Assembly (NCBI RefSeq): GCF_000165485.1
Contig: NC_014623.1
Coordinates: 1-64,000, forward strand
Source of the DNA: Stigmatella aurantiaca DW4/3-1
Lineage (GTDB): Bacteria; Myxococcota; Myxococcia; Myxococcales; Myxococcaceae
Direction of reading: 5' to 3'
Length of the DNA: 64,000 nucleotides
The position numbers were made by a program, and so were the translations under genes. Below are positions 17,701 through 23,992 of this stretch, one piece after another (the first letter of the stretch is position 1; the number at the start of each line of letters is the position of its first letter). The notes beneath the pieces are model-generated. The model was not told where the DNA came from. It saw only the letters and a list, made by a program, of their open reading frames with translations, and made no database searches.

Positions 17701-17969
17701 TTTCCTTGCCTCCGATGGATGTTTCCCATCGTATTCAAGCATTGGGCGACGCCCGGGTGCATGCCTCCGAGGGCGGCTTCTCTGAGTGTGAGCGCATTCT
17801 CGACCCGTGTGAGGGCTTCAGCATACTTGCCCGCGTCCTTGAGCCGGAGGCCTTCGTCATAATCCGCTTTCGCCTCGACCAACCGCACATCCGTTTTCTC
17901 TTCGCTGGCCCTGCTTTCCACCCCCAAGCAAAGCAACACGACCATCATCCCACAAAGGATTTGACGCAT
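14781..17969 (-). CDS. Secreted TPR-CHAT protease-like protein
   Basis: 1062 aa. A signal peptide (MRQILCGMMVVLLCLGVESRA) is followed by ten exact 42-residue kinesin-light-chain-type TPRs (residues 34-453) plus a partial one. A helical linker leads to a C-terminal CHAT domain (about 690-1050). The CHAT caspase-like dyad is intact: His in ILHVATHGFFLG and Cys in VVLSACDTGRG, so peptidase activity is plausible. CHAT proteins are related to separases and caspases. Some are activated by partner sensing, while many in myxobacteria have no known role. The neighbouring genes on either side are unrelated. SD GGGGGG precedes ATG. Confidence 0.9.
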   Translation of the reverse strand: MRQILCGMMVVLLCLGVESRASEEKTDVRLVEAKADYDEGLRLKDAGKYAEALTRVENALTLREAALGGMHPGVAQCLNTMGNIHRRQGNLAQAEPLHQRALAILEAVFGPGHPNTASSLNSLATLYKEQGLHGRAESLYQSAIVIYEKAYGKSHPHLANTLNNLANLYVKQGLYGRAEPLHQRALAIREELFGKTDPRVAASLTNLAFLYSEQGLYSRAEPLYQRALVICEETLGKNHHDTASLLNNLALLYSTQGLHGRAEPLYLRAISIYEKALGEHHPSVATALGNLANLYIAQGLYGRAEPLYLRAISLQEAVVGKNHPDVATLLNNLATNYFSQGLYGQAEALHQRALAIREATLGKNHPHVASSLDNLATVYTARGTYRQAEALHQRALAIREAALGKMHPKVAETLNNFAGLYKDWGLYDRAEPLFLRALAIRQAVFGPNHHEVALTLYNLGELRLAQHRLADALPFLTRAFSASEQRLRHEALDFSDARLSSFLQYLRVYEQTLYTVARTHARNAQVRRLALSAVLLLKGRSASETAHISRTLFRHMGAEDRNAFERLRGLRHQLAALSFADAGELTAEDFQQRLKALVEEGDSLEAELAKRSAPLRSLTALPPPTEIVDRVAASLPKDGALVELIAYKDRLLGSKPGSPSRKVASEERYLALVLFPDASTRVVDLGPAEPIDRAATRLREALAEREASFQATAQELYRLVFQPVWRMLGPTRRLFLSPDGQLNLIPFAALHDGQDFLLDAFDITYLSAGRELLRPSRENAPSSSVFVIADPEFTASFTPSPSPSSAASPPSETLERFFSTPRPELTRSAWVPLPGTRLEAQSIQHLLPQAQLFLGSEATKDRLLHLPTPGILHVATHGFFLGDAPAALGFRGPAFVDSLGGAPPPQQEPLLNSGLVLAGAHIKTSDTTPPSLDETLVTALELAGLDLWSTQLVVLSACDTGRGDVHLGQGVYGLRRSLVAAGAETVVVSLWKVSDGSTHLLMDTYYRNLLAGQGRSSALREAMRSLRASHPHPHAWAPFIALGSDAPLYAITPKGLNQEAPP
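16611..17870 (-). repeat. Ten tandem 126-bp TPR-coding repeats
   Basis: Each unit encodes 42 residues of the pattern LNNLA.LY..QGLYGRAEPLHQRALAIRE...GK.HP.VA with no insertion or deletion between units. DNA identity between neighbours is high, especially in the QGLYGRAEPL segment. The region should be prone to unit gain or loss by recombination. Confidence 0.85.
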
Positions 17970-18168
17970 CGTTCCCCCCAGTGGCCGTGGAATGAACTGT
18001 TCCGTCCATTCACGGCCCTATAGCCAACATGTCCCGCCAAGTACAGGTAGCGGAAGGCACCCCGGTCGCTCGTGCCCGGCTCTGTCTCGACGAGCTACGC
18101 ATGGACATGGTTTGGGGTTGGAGGTGCTGCGGCAGCTCTCGTTGTAGGAGAGGATGTTAGGGCCTGGG

Positions 18169-19077
18169 TCAAGGCGCTTCAGCCGATGTCTTGATGAAGT
18201 CGATGAAGGCCCGCAGCGGCGCCGGCACGAGGCGCCGCCCGGGGTAGTAGAGAAACGGCCCCGAGAAGTTCTGCCACCAGGGTTTGAGGATGGGCTCAAG
18301 GGCACCGCTGTCGAGGTGTGGCCGTAGCCAGTCCTCGAAGTGGTACACGATGCCGCTGCCGGAGATCGCCGCCTCGATGGCGAGGTCGCTCGCCCCGCCC
18401 GCACTCACGATCAGCGGTCCCACCGGATCGACCTGCACCACCTCGCCGTTCCGCTCGTACTCCCATGGCGGCATCGCGCCGCTGGAAAACCGGCTGCGCA
18501 GACAAGTGTGGCCCAGCAATTCGCGGGGGTGTTTCGGCCGGCCATGGCGGCCCAGGTAAGCCGGGGAAGCGGCGGTGGAGAAGCGTTGGACGCGCGGTCC
18601 GATGGGCACCGCGATCATGTCCTGCTCCAGCCGTTCGTCGTAACGGATGCCGGCGTCGCACCCGGAGGCGAGCACATCGACAAAGCTGTCCTCGGTGATG
18701 ATCTCCAGCCGGATATCGGGATAGGAGGCGAGGAACGGTGGAACGATGCGGGGCAGCACCAACCGCGCCGCGCTGACCGGTACGTTGAGGCGCAGAGCGC
18801 CCGCGGGCCTGTCACGAAAGCCATTCACCACATCGAGGGCGGCTTCCAGCTCGGCCAAGACGGGGCCGAGCCGCTCCAGCAAGCCCTGGCCCGCTTCGGT
18901 CAGAACGACACTGCGGGTCGTCCGGTGGAACAGCCGGACCCCCAACTGGGCCTCCAGGCGGCGGACCGCCTCGCTAAGCGCGGACGCACTGCCGCCATTG
19001 ACGCGAGCGCCCTCGCGAAAGCCCCGGGCGCGCGCCACCGCTACGAAGGCCTTCAGGTCATCGAGGTCCGCTTTCAC
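18169..19077 (-). CDS. LysR-family transcriptional regulator
   Basis: 302 aa. The N-terminal winged helix has LDDLKAFVAVARARGF, SASALSEAVRRLEAQLGVRLFHRTTRSV and LTEAGQGLL. The C-terminal periplasmic-binding-protein-like effector domain has GALRLNVPVSAARLVLPRIVPPFL. It belongs to the CrgA-like/PA2206-type LysR proteins often paired with oxidoreductases. It diverges from the aldo/keto reductase gene with a 7-bp dyad between, so it most likely controls that gene. Confidence 0.92.
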   Translation of the reverse strand: MKADLDDLKAFVAVARARGFREGARVNGGSASALSEAVRRLEAQLGVRLFHRTTRSVVLTEAGQGLLERLGPVLAELEAALDVVNGFRDRPAGALRLNVPVSAARLVLPRIVPPFLASYPDIRLEIITEDSFVDVLASGCDAGIRYDERLEQDMIAVPIGPRVQRFSTAASPAYLGRHGRPKHPRELLGHTCLRSRFSSGAMPPWEYERNGEVVQVDPVGPLIVSAGGASDLAIEAAISGSGIVYHFEDWLRPHLDSGALEPILKPWWQNFSGPFLYYPGRRLVPAPLRAFIDFIKTSAEAP

Positions 19078-19087
19078 TGTTCGCCAT

Positions 19088-19106
19088 TCCGCACAGCTCG
19101 TGCGGA
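19088..19106. promoter_or_regulatory. Candidate LysR-type binding site
   Basis: TCCGCAC-AGCTC-GTGCGGA is a perfect 7-bp dyad with a 5-nt spacer, 11 nt upstream of the LysR gene start and 61 nt before the divergent aldo/keto reductase. Size and position fit a LysR-type regulator site. Confidence 0.6.
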
Positions 19107-19166
19107 TTGTACCCCGTTATCACGGGCCCGGGCAGCACCTATCTGTGTCGTCTCAAAGGAGAACAC

Positions 19167-20051
19167 ATGTCCAAGATTGACCTGTCCGGCACATTCCCCC
19201 TCGGAGGCCGCACCGTGAAGCGGCTCGGCTATGGCGCCATGCAGCTCGCGGGGCCCGGCGTGTTCGGCCCGCCCAAGGATCACGGCGCGGCGTTGGCCGT
19301 GCTGCGCGAGGCGGTCGCGAGCGGGGTCAACCACATCGACACCAGCGACTACTACGGCCCGTACGTCACGAACCGGTTGATCCGCGAAGCGCTCGCGCCC
19401 TATCCCCGCGATCTCGTCATCGTCACCAAGATCGGCGCCCGGCGGGGCGAGGATGGCGCCTGGCTCCCGGCCTTCTCCCCCCAAGAGCTGACTCAGGCGG
19501 TCCACGACAACCTGCGCAACCTGGGCCTGGAGGCCCTCGACGTGGTGAACCTGCGCCTCATGTTCAGCGCTCATGGACCCGCAGAGGGCTCCATCGAGGC
19601 GCCACTCACGGTGCTGGCCGGGCTCCAGCAGCAAGGGCTGGTGCGCCACATCGGCCTGAGCAACGTCACCCCCACGCAGATCGCGGAGGCTCGCCGGATC
19701 ACCCCCATCGTCTGCGTGCAGAACCAATACAATCTGGCGCATCGGGCCGACGATGCCTTGATCGACCGCCTTGCGCGCGACGGCATCGCCTACGTGCCGT
19801 TCTTCCCACTCGGCGGATTCACCCCCTTGCAGTCGTCCACCTTGTCCGGAGTCGCGGCGCGTCTCGGTGCCACCCCCATGCAGGTCGCGCTTGCCTGGTT
19901 GCTTCGCCGCTCGCCCAACATCCTTCTGATCCCCGGCACCTCGTCGGTCACGCACCTGAGGGAAAACCTCGCCGCCGCTGAATGCGCGCTGCCGGATGAG
20001 GCGCTCAAGGAATTGGATGCTGTCACGAGTTCGAGCGGGACACCGCGGTGA
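19167..20051 (+). CDS. Aldo/keto reductase (YajO/IolS-like)
   Basis: 294 aa from the ATG with AAAGGAG upstream. It has an NADPH-dependent oxidoreductase TIM barrel. Asp and Tyr of the tetrad are in HIDTSDYYGPY and Lys in VIVTKIGAR. The usual catalytic His position falls in VVNLRLMFSAH, where the canonical LHR/LHRxD is replaced by LRL. Later NPxxLAHR-type and GTSSVTHLRENLAAA motifs bind cofactor. Activity may thus be altered. The gene is divergent from a LysR regulator that probably induces it. Confidence 0.87.
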   Translation: MSKIDLSGTFPLGGRTVKRLGYGAMQLAGPGVFGPPKDHGAALAVLREAVASGVNHIDTSDYYGPYVTNRLIREALAPYPRDLVIVTKIGARRGEDGAWLPAFSPQELTQAVHDNLRNLGLEALDVVNLRLMFSAHGPAEGSIEAPLTVLAGLQQQGLVRHIGLSNVTPTQIAEARRITPIVCVQNQYNLAHRADDALIDRLARDGIAYVPFFPLGGFTPLQSSTLSGVAARLGATPMQVALAWLLRRSPNILLIPGTSSVTHLRENLAAAECALPDEALKELDAVTSSSGTPR

Positions 20052-20100
20052 CCCCCAGGCCCAGCACCAGCGCCAGCCGCTCAGCACGCCGGACGCGGTT

Positions 20101-20119
20101 GCGCATGCGCATGCGCATG
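20101..20119. repeat. (GCGCAT)n alternating purine-pyrimidine tract
   Basis: Three tandem GCGCAT units plus a G give 19 nt of strictly alternating purine and pyrimidine, 17 nt before the sugar dehydrogenase start. Such tracts can adopt Z-DNA under negative supercoiling and can slip in replication. A regulatory role is only a possibility. Confidence 0.6.
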
Positions 20120-20135
20120 AGAATGCTCCACTTCC

Positions 20136-21440
20136 ATGAACGGAATGCGTGCTTTGAGAATCGCGGGGCTGCTGGGGAGCGGGGTGCTGGGGTGCACCCA
20201 AAGGACCCCCAGGCCTCCGGATCAGGTGGAGGCTCGGACGGGGACGGTGGAGCTCCCGGCACCGTACGCCACGGACTCGGTGCGCCAGTTCAGCAAGGTG
20301 CTGGGCTGGCCCGAAGACAAGAGCCCGCTGGCCGAAGGCTTCACGGTGAAGCGCTTCGCCACGGGCCTGGTCAACCCGCGCAACCTCTATGTCACGCCCA
20401 ATGGCGATGTTCTGGTGGCCGAGGCCAACACCGAGATTCACGGTGTGAAGAAGCTGGGCGCGAAGCTGATTGGCTACGCCGACTCCTCGCGCATCGAGCC
20501 CAGCGCCAACCGCATCACGCTGCTGCGCGACGCGGACCACGACGGCGTGCCGGAGACGCGCTCGGTGTTCGTGTCAGGCCTGAACCAGCCTTTCGGCATG
20601 CTGGTGCTGGGGGACTTCTTCTACGTGGCCAACACGGATGCGCTCTGGCGCTACCCGTACCGGCCCGGTGACACCACCCTCACCGGCCAAGGGCAGAAGC
20701 TCCTCGACTTGCCCGCCGGTGGCTACAACAACCACTGGACGCGCAACCTCCTGGCCCATCCGGATGGCACGAGGATTTACGTGACAGTGGGCTCGGGCAG
20801 CAACGTGGGGGAACACGGCCTCGCCCACGAACTCCGCCGCGCCAACGTGCTGGAGATTCACCCGGATGGCACGGGGGAGCGCATTTACGCGAGCGGCCTG
20901 CGCAACCCGGTGGGCATTGGCTTCGCGCCAGGCACGCACGTGCTCTGGACCACGGTGAACGAGCGGGATGAGCTGGGCGATGAGCTGGTGCCCGATTACC
21001 TGACCCACCTGGAAGACGGCGCCTTCTATGGCTGGCCCTTCAGCTACTGGGGCACCGTCCTGGATCCGCGCGTGAAGGAGCAAGCACCCGAGCGCGTGAA
21101 GCAGGCCCAGGTGCCGGACGTGCCACTGGGCTCGCACACCGCCAGCCTGGGGCTCGCCTTCAACGAGGGAACGCTGTTTCCCGAGCGCTTCCGGAACGGG
21201 GCCTTCATCGGCCAGCACGGCTCGTGGAACCGCTCGACGCTGTCCGGGTACCAGGTGGTCTTCGTGCCCTTCTCCAACGGTCAGCCCACCGCGCCGCCCG
21301 AGCCGTTTCTCACGGGCTTCATCAAGGACGAGGCCCGGCGCGAAGTTTACGGCCGGCCGGTGGGATTGGCCTTCCTGCCGGACGGGTCGCTCCTGGTGGC
21401 GGACGATGCGGGCAACACCGTGTGGAGGGTGAGCCGGTGA
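20136..21440 (+). CDS. PQQ-dependent sugar (sorbosone-type) dehydrogenase lipoprotein
   Basis: 434 aa. A short signal peptide ends in a lipobox (GSGVLGC), so the mature protein is anchored in the envelope. The remainder is a six-bladed beta-propeller of the GDH-B/sorbosone dehydrogenase family: FATGLVNPRNLYVTPNGDVLVAE, NHWTRNLLAHPDGTRIYVTVGSGSN, IYASGLRNPVGIGFAPGT, FIGQHGSWNRS and PVGLAFLPDGSLLVADD. This family oxidises aldoses using PQQ and calcium, but the substrate is unknown. ATG 20136 or 20145 are both possible. Confidence 0.85.
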   Translation: MNGMRALRIAGLLGSGVLGCTQRTPRPPDQVEARTGTVELPAPYATDSVRQFSKVLGWPEDKSPLAEGFTVKRFATGLVNPRNLYVTPNGDVLVAEANTEIHGVKKLGAKLIGYADSSRIEPSANRITLLRDADHDGVPETRSVFVSGLNQPFGMLVLGDFFYVANTDALWRYPYRPGDTTLTGQGQKLLDLPAGGYNNHWTRNLLAHPDGTRIYVTVGSGSNVGEHGLAHELRRANVLEIHPDGTGERIYASGLRNPVGIGFAPGTHVLWTTVNERDELGDELVPDYLTHLEDGAFYGWPFSYWGTVLDPRVKEQAPERVKQAQVPDVPLGSHTASLGLAFNEGTLFPERFRNGAFIGQHGSWNRSTLSGYQVVFVPFSNGQPTAPPEPFLTGFIKDEARREVYGRPVGLAFLPDGSLLVADDAGNTVWRVSR

Positions 21441-21624
21441 CGCAAGGCGCTTCCCTGAATGGGCTGGGCTCCGTGAACCTCACTTTGGTCCAGAAATTCG
21501 CCGAAGCCCTCATTCTCCACGTGTTATCTTTTTGACACGCTATTCCGCACGGAGCGAGTGGCTGCGGCACCGAACGAGGATGGCGCGCGAATGATGGCGG
21601 CTCCAACGAGATAAGGAGTAAGCA

Positions 21625-22809
21625 ATGGCCTGGACATTTGAGCTGAACATTACAAATGGAACCAAACGCAGGATCGTTCTCCTGAGCAAAAAGCTGAGCT
21701 GGGGGTATTGGAACCGAGACGGCGTGGAAGGCCAAACACCGATTGCCGTGATTGAACCGAACGCGACGGTTCACGCCTTGGGTGTGAAAGCGGCCAGGGG
21801 GACCTGGACAGGATACGAGTTCTCGTGCTCGTGGAAAGATGATGCGCCGCCAGGAGAAAAGTCATACGGCACATTGGATCTTTCGATTGATGTGCCGTAC
21901 AGCGGCTCCAACAAGAGCAGTTGTACCGCGACGGGAGGGCTGAGGATCTCCGGTTGGGATTCGCTCCCTGCCTCGGGGCATAATTTTGTCCGCTCGATCG
22001 TCATCCTGGCTGGCCCCCAGAAGCCGAAGGCCGCCATGGTCGAGCCCTCTGCCAGGGCTTTCGCCGAGACCGATCCTGACGAGCTGGCATACCAAGACTA
22101 CCAGCGGGCACTCAAAGCCGTCGACGTCGAGAAGTGGTCCGACGTCGACAAGAAGCTCAAGCCCATCAAGGACTTCATCGTCCAGGAGCATTTGCCCGCC
22201 AACGTCAACCTCACCCAAGCGCTGGTTGCGAGATCGGAGCCAGTGGACATTGAGCAACATTTGTGGGGAGGGATTGGCGATCCGGACTACCCGAATCCGT
22301 ACGCGCAAGAACTCTTTGTCAAAAGGTACTTCGCTGTCGCCATCCACAGCGTTGCCACCAACAATCGAGAGATCATCTCCCTCGTTCGAACCCAGACCCA
22401 GGAGTTCTCGAAGAAAATCCAAGTCACCTCTTCGATCAAGAACGTTCTCGAGACAACGCTCTCCATCAAGAAATCGCTCACCCAATCCGCGGAAGAACCC
22501 TTGTCGGGCACCAAGGTGGCTTCGACCTTGAACATGGAGTTTGGGGTCAAGAACGTCTTGGAAGTCAGCACGACCAAGGTCTCGGAGGAGACCATCAAGC
22601 AGACTTTTACGGCTCCCTCCGACAAGGACATGCTCATCGTGCCCTGGGTGTTCAGCACGGCGGTCCTGATCTATCACGAAGACATCGAGAACAACGTGAA
22701 CCTGATCGCCGCGTCTGAATGGGCGGAGACCCAGATCTTCTCCAGCTATGTGAAAGAAAAGAATGACCGGCGGTTCGAGGGGAATCACGAAGACCCAACG
22801 GCCCCCTGA
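21625..22809 (+). CDS. Aegerolysin-like / beta-rich putative pore-forming fusion protein
   Basis: 394 aa, no signal peptide, SD AAGGAG. Residues 1-130 resemble aegerolysins (fungal ostreolysin, Bacillus Cry34): FELNITNG, a KKLSWGYW...DG strand, an IEPNATV step, a WTGYEFSCSW strand and VPYSGSNKSS. After a helical linker (about 150-235), residues 240-390 alternate polar and hydrophobic residues in Ser/Thr/Lys-rich strands. Examples are KIQVTSSIKNVLETTLSI, STLNMEFGVKNVLEVST and KQTFTAPSDKDMLIVPWVF, a pattern like the aerolysin/ETX-MTX2 pore-forming core. GC content and codon use are visibly lower than neighbours, suggesting acquisition. Both domain calls are inferences from motif shape, not a database match. 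Confidence 0.5.
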   Translation: MAWTFELNITNGTKRRIVLLSKKLSWGYWNRDGVEGQTPIAVIEPNATVHALGVKAARGTWTGYEFSCSWKDDAPPGEKSYGTLDLSIDVPYSGSNKSSCTATGGLRISGWDSLPASGHNFVRSIVILAGPQKPKAAMVEPSARAFAETDPDELAYQDYQRALKAVDVEKWSDVDKKLKPIKDFIVQEHLPANVNLTQALVARSEPVDIEQHLWGGIGDPDYPNPYAQELFVKRYFAVAIHSVATNNREIISLVRTQTQEFSKKIQVTSSIKNVLETTLSIKKSLTQSAEEPLSGTKVASTLNMEFGVKNVLEVSTTKVSEETIKQTFTAPSDKDMLIVPWVFSTAVLIYHEDIENNVNLIAASEWAETQIFSSYVKEKNDRRFEGNHEDPTAP

Positions 22810-22829
22810 GACCATTCCCTCATAAAGGA

Positions 22830-22858
22830 TTGAAGGCCTGTCCCAGGACGGCCTTCAA
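22830..22858 (+). terminator. Terminator hairpin after the aegerolysin-like gene
   Basis: TTGAAGGCC (22830-22838) and GGCCTTCAA (22850-22858) form a perfect 9-bp stem, and the loop can pair further (GTC/GAC). It lies 20 nt after the stop and is followed by CCTTGG, so the U-tract is poor but the stem is strong. Confidence 0.65.
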
Positions 22859-23070
22859 CCTTGGCGCTCCCACTGGCCGCGGGCGGCCCATAAGGCCTCG
22901 CACGCGGCCACCGCGCCCATCTCCAACCGCTCCTCGACGAACTCCGAGAGCGCGGTGATGTCAGGGAACAGGCTCGAGGTGCCGATCGCGAACACCAGCT
23001 CGAAGCCCCGCGAGTGAGCACCCAGCAACGCTCGAAGCAGCCCTCGAACCTCGCCAGGAGAGCGACCTGC
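22855..23070 (-). pseudogene. Sirtuin (Sir2-type) C-terminal fragment
   Basis: The minus-strand frame reads LLRALLGAHSRGFELVFAIG, then TSSLFPDI, then SEFVEERLEMGAVAACEALW. The GFELVF.IGTSSLFP core is the NAD-binding strand of Sir2 deacetylases and the final EERLEMGAVAACEALW helix fits the C-terminus. The 20-odd residues usually between FPYI and the last helices (TVEINP region) are missing, and the N-terminal two-thirds are absent. This looks like a decayed gene fragment. Confidence 0.5.
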
Positions 23071-23092
23071 CCCGGGGTGAGCCTGCCCCGGT

Positions 23093-23203
23093 TGAGTGGC
23101 TCTCCCGCCCTTGGTGTGGAGCGCGTTCAGAGGAATGGACAAGGGGGTCGTGCGAGTCGCAGCCTCGAGGAACCTGTCTACTTGTCGGATAGGTTCGAGC
23201 CTT
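23093..23203 (+). repeat. Dispersed ~111-bp repeat, copy 1
   Basis: About 85% identical, without indels, to 61489-61599 in the same orientation. The best conserved 63 bp (23141-23203) differ at six positions. The core AACCTGTC...GATAGGTT is an inverted repeat (8-bp arms, 9-nt loop) with one G/T pair. It lies in non-coding DNA beside gene debris. Confidence 0.8.
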
Positions 23204-23212
23204 GTCGAACTT

Positions 23213-23671
23213 TCACTTGCGCGTACGGCGCGAGAACAACACGGTCGCACCGAGGCCCGCGAAGCCCAACACGATGCAGCGTGTGCCCACCGAGAGCAGG
23301 TGCCAGCCGCCGCTCTGAACCTCGCGGAACCAGAAGGAGTCCGTCGCCCTCAGCTGGGCCGCCTCCTGCTCACTGAGCTCCACCGCGACCAGCTGCCCCG
23401 CTCCTCGATAGTCGACAAACCCGCTCTCGTCACAGGTCGTGAAGTACACTTCCGGCTCGTCGTCTTCATCGATGTTGAGGACCATCAGGTGTGGAGGCTC
23501 GCAGACCAGATCGGTGCTTCCGGCGACCGTGGCCCCCACGGCCCCATCGCTGCGGCGCACGAAATCGACGGCCACCACCTGTGGCAGCTCCCGCCGCTTC
23601 ACCAGCAACTCCGCGCTCCCCCACGCCACGGCGCCGGGATCGCGTCGCGAGTTCGCGACCAGGCCCATCAC
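23213..23671 (-). CDS. Hypothetical membrane protein with disrupted 5' end
   Basis: 152 aa from the GTG/ATG at 23671, not recognised. The C-terminus has one TM helix (CIVLGFAGLGATVLF followed by SRRTRK). The body is a compact domain with PEVYFTTCDESGFVDYRG. The frame continues upstream into a second hydrophobic helix (GVTLGGAGLLAGALAAVMGLV) and reaches ATG 23734, which overlaps the stop of the previous gene (ATGA). Codon 3 of that longer version is TGA (23726-23728). Either the gene is a recent nonsense pseudogene or translation restarts at 23671 without the first TM helix. Confidence 0.45.
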   Translation of the reverse strand: MMGLVANSRRDPGAVAWGSAELLVKRRELPQVVAVDFVRRSDGAVGATVAGSTDLVCEPPHLMVLNIDEDDEPEVYFTTCDESGFVDYRGAGQLVAVELSEQEAAQLRATDSFWFREVQSGGWHLLSVGTRCIVLGFAGLGATVLFSRRTRK

Positions 23672-23730
23672 GGCCGCAAGAGCTCCGGCCAGAAGCCCTG
23701 CCCCACCGAGCGTGACTCCCCACCGTCAGA

Positions 23731-23844
23731 TCATTTGAGCACTCCAGAGAGTTTCTTCAGCAGTGCGTCCACAAGCGTGCCGATCTGATCCTTGGCACCG
23801 CCGGACTTCACATGCGCCGCGTGAGTGGTGTCGAATTCAGCCAT
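23731..23844 (-). pseudogene. Fragment of an unrecognised gene
   Basis: The reading frame on this strand is open from about 24036, but its first part runs through the terminator hairpin and the 3' end of the beta-helix gene. Protein-like sequence appears only from about NRANYFAWLSNAMAEFD to the end (DALLKKLSGVLK). The only ATG in that part, at 23844, gives 37 residues. I read it as the 3' remnant of a larger gene whose stop overlaps the start of the next frame. Confidence 0.35.
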
Positions 23845-23949
23845 GGCGTTGCTGAGCCAAGCGAAGTAATTCGCACGATTTCGCGGACAGTCCAGCAGGG
23901 AGCCCGGTTCAGGTTCTGCCTGATGAATGCTCGGCCCCTCCTCATCCCC

Positions 23950-23979
23950 GGGCGCCTCCTCACCTGGGAAGAGGCGCCC
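23950..23979 (-). terminator. Terminator hairpin after the beta-helix gene
   Basis: GGGCGCCTC (23950-23958) and GAGGCGCCC (23971-23979) form a perfect 9-bp GC-rich stem with a 12-nt loop, 13 nt past the stop of the minus-strand beta-helix gene. No T-run follows. Confidence 0.6.
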
Positions 23980-23992
23980 GAGAGGCGTTGGC

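Noticed and set aside
21532-21560. TTGACA as a -35 box for the aegerolysin-like gene
   Set aside because: No acceptable -10 hexamer lies 16-18 nt downstream.
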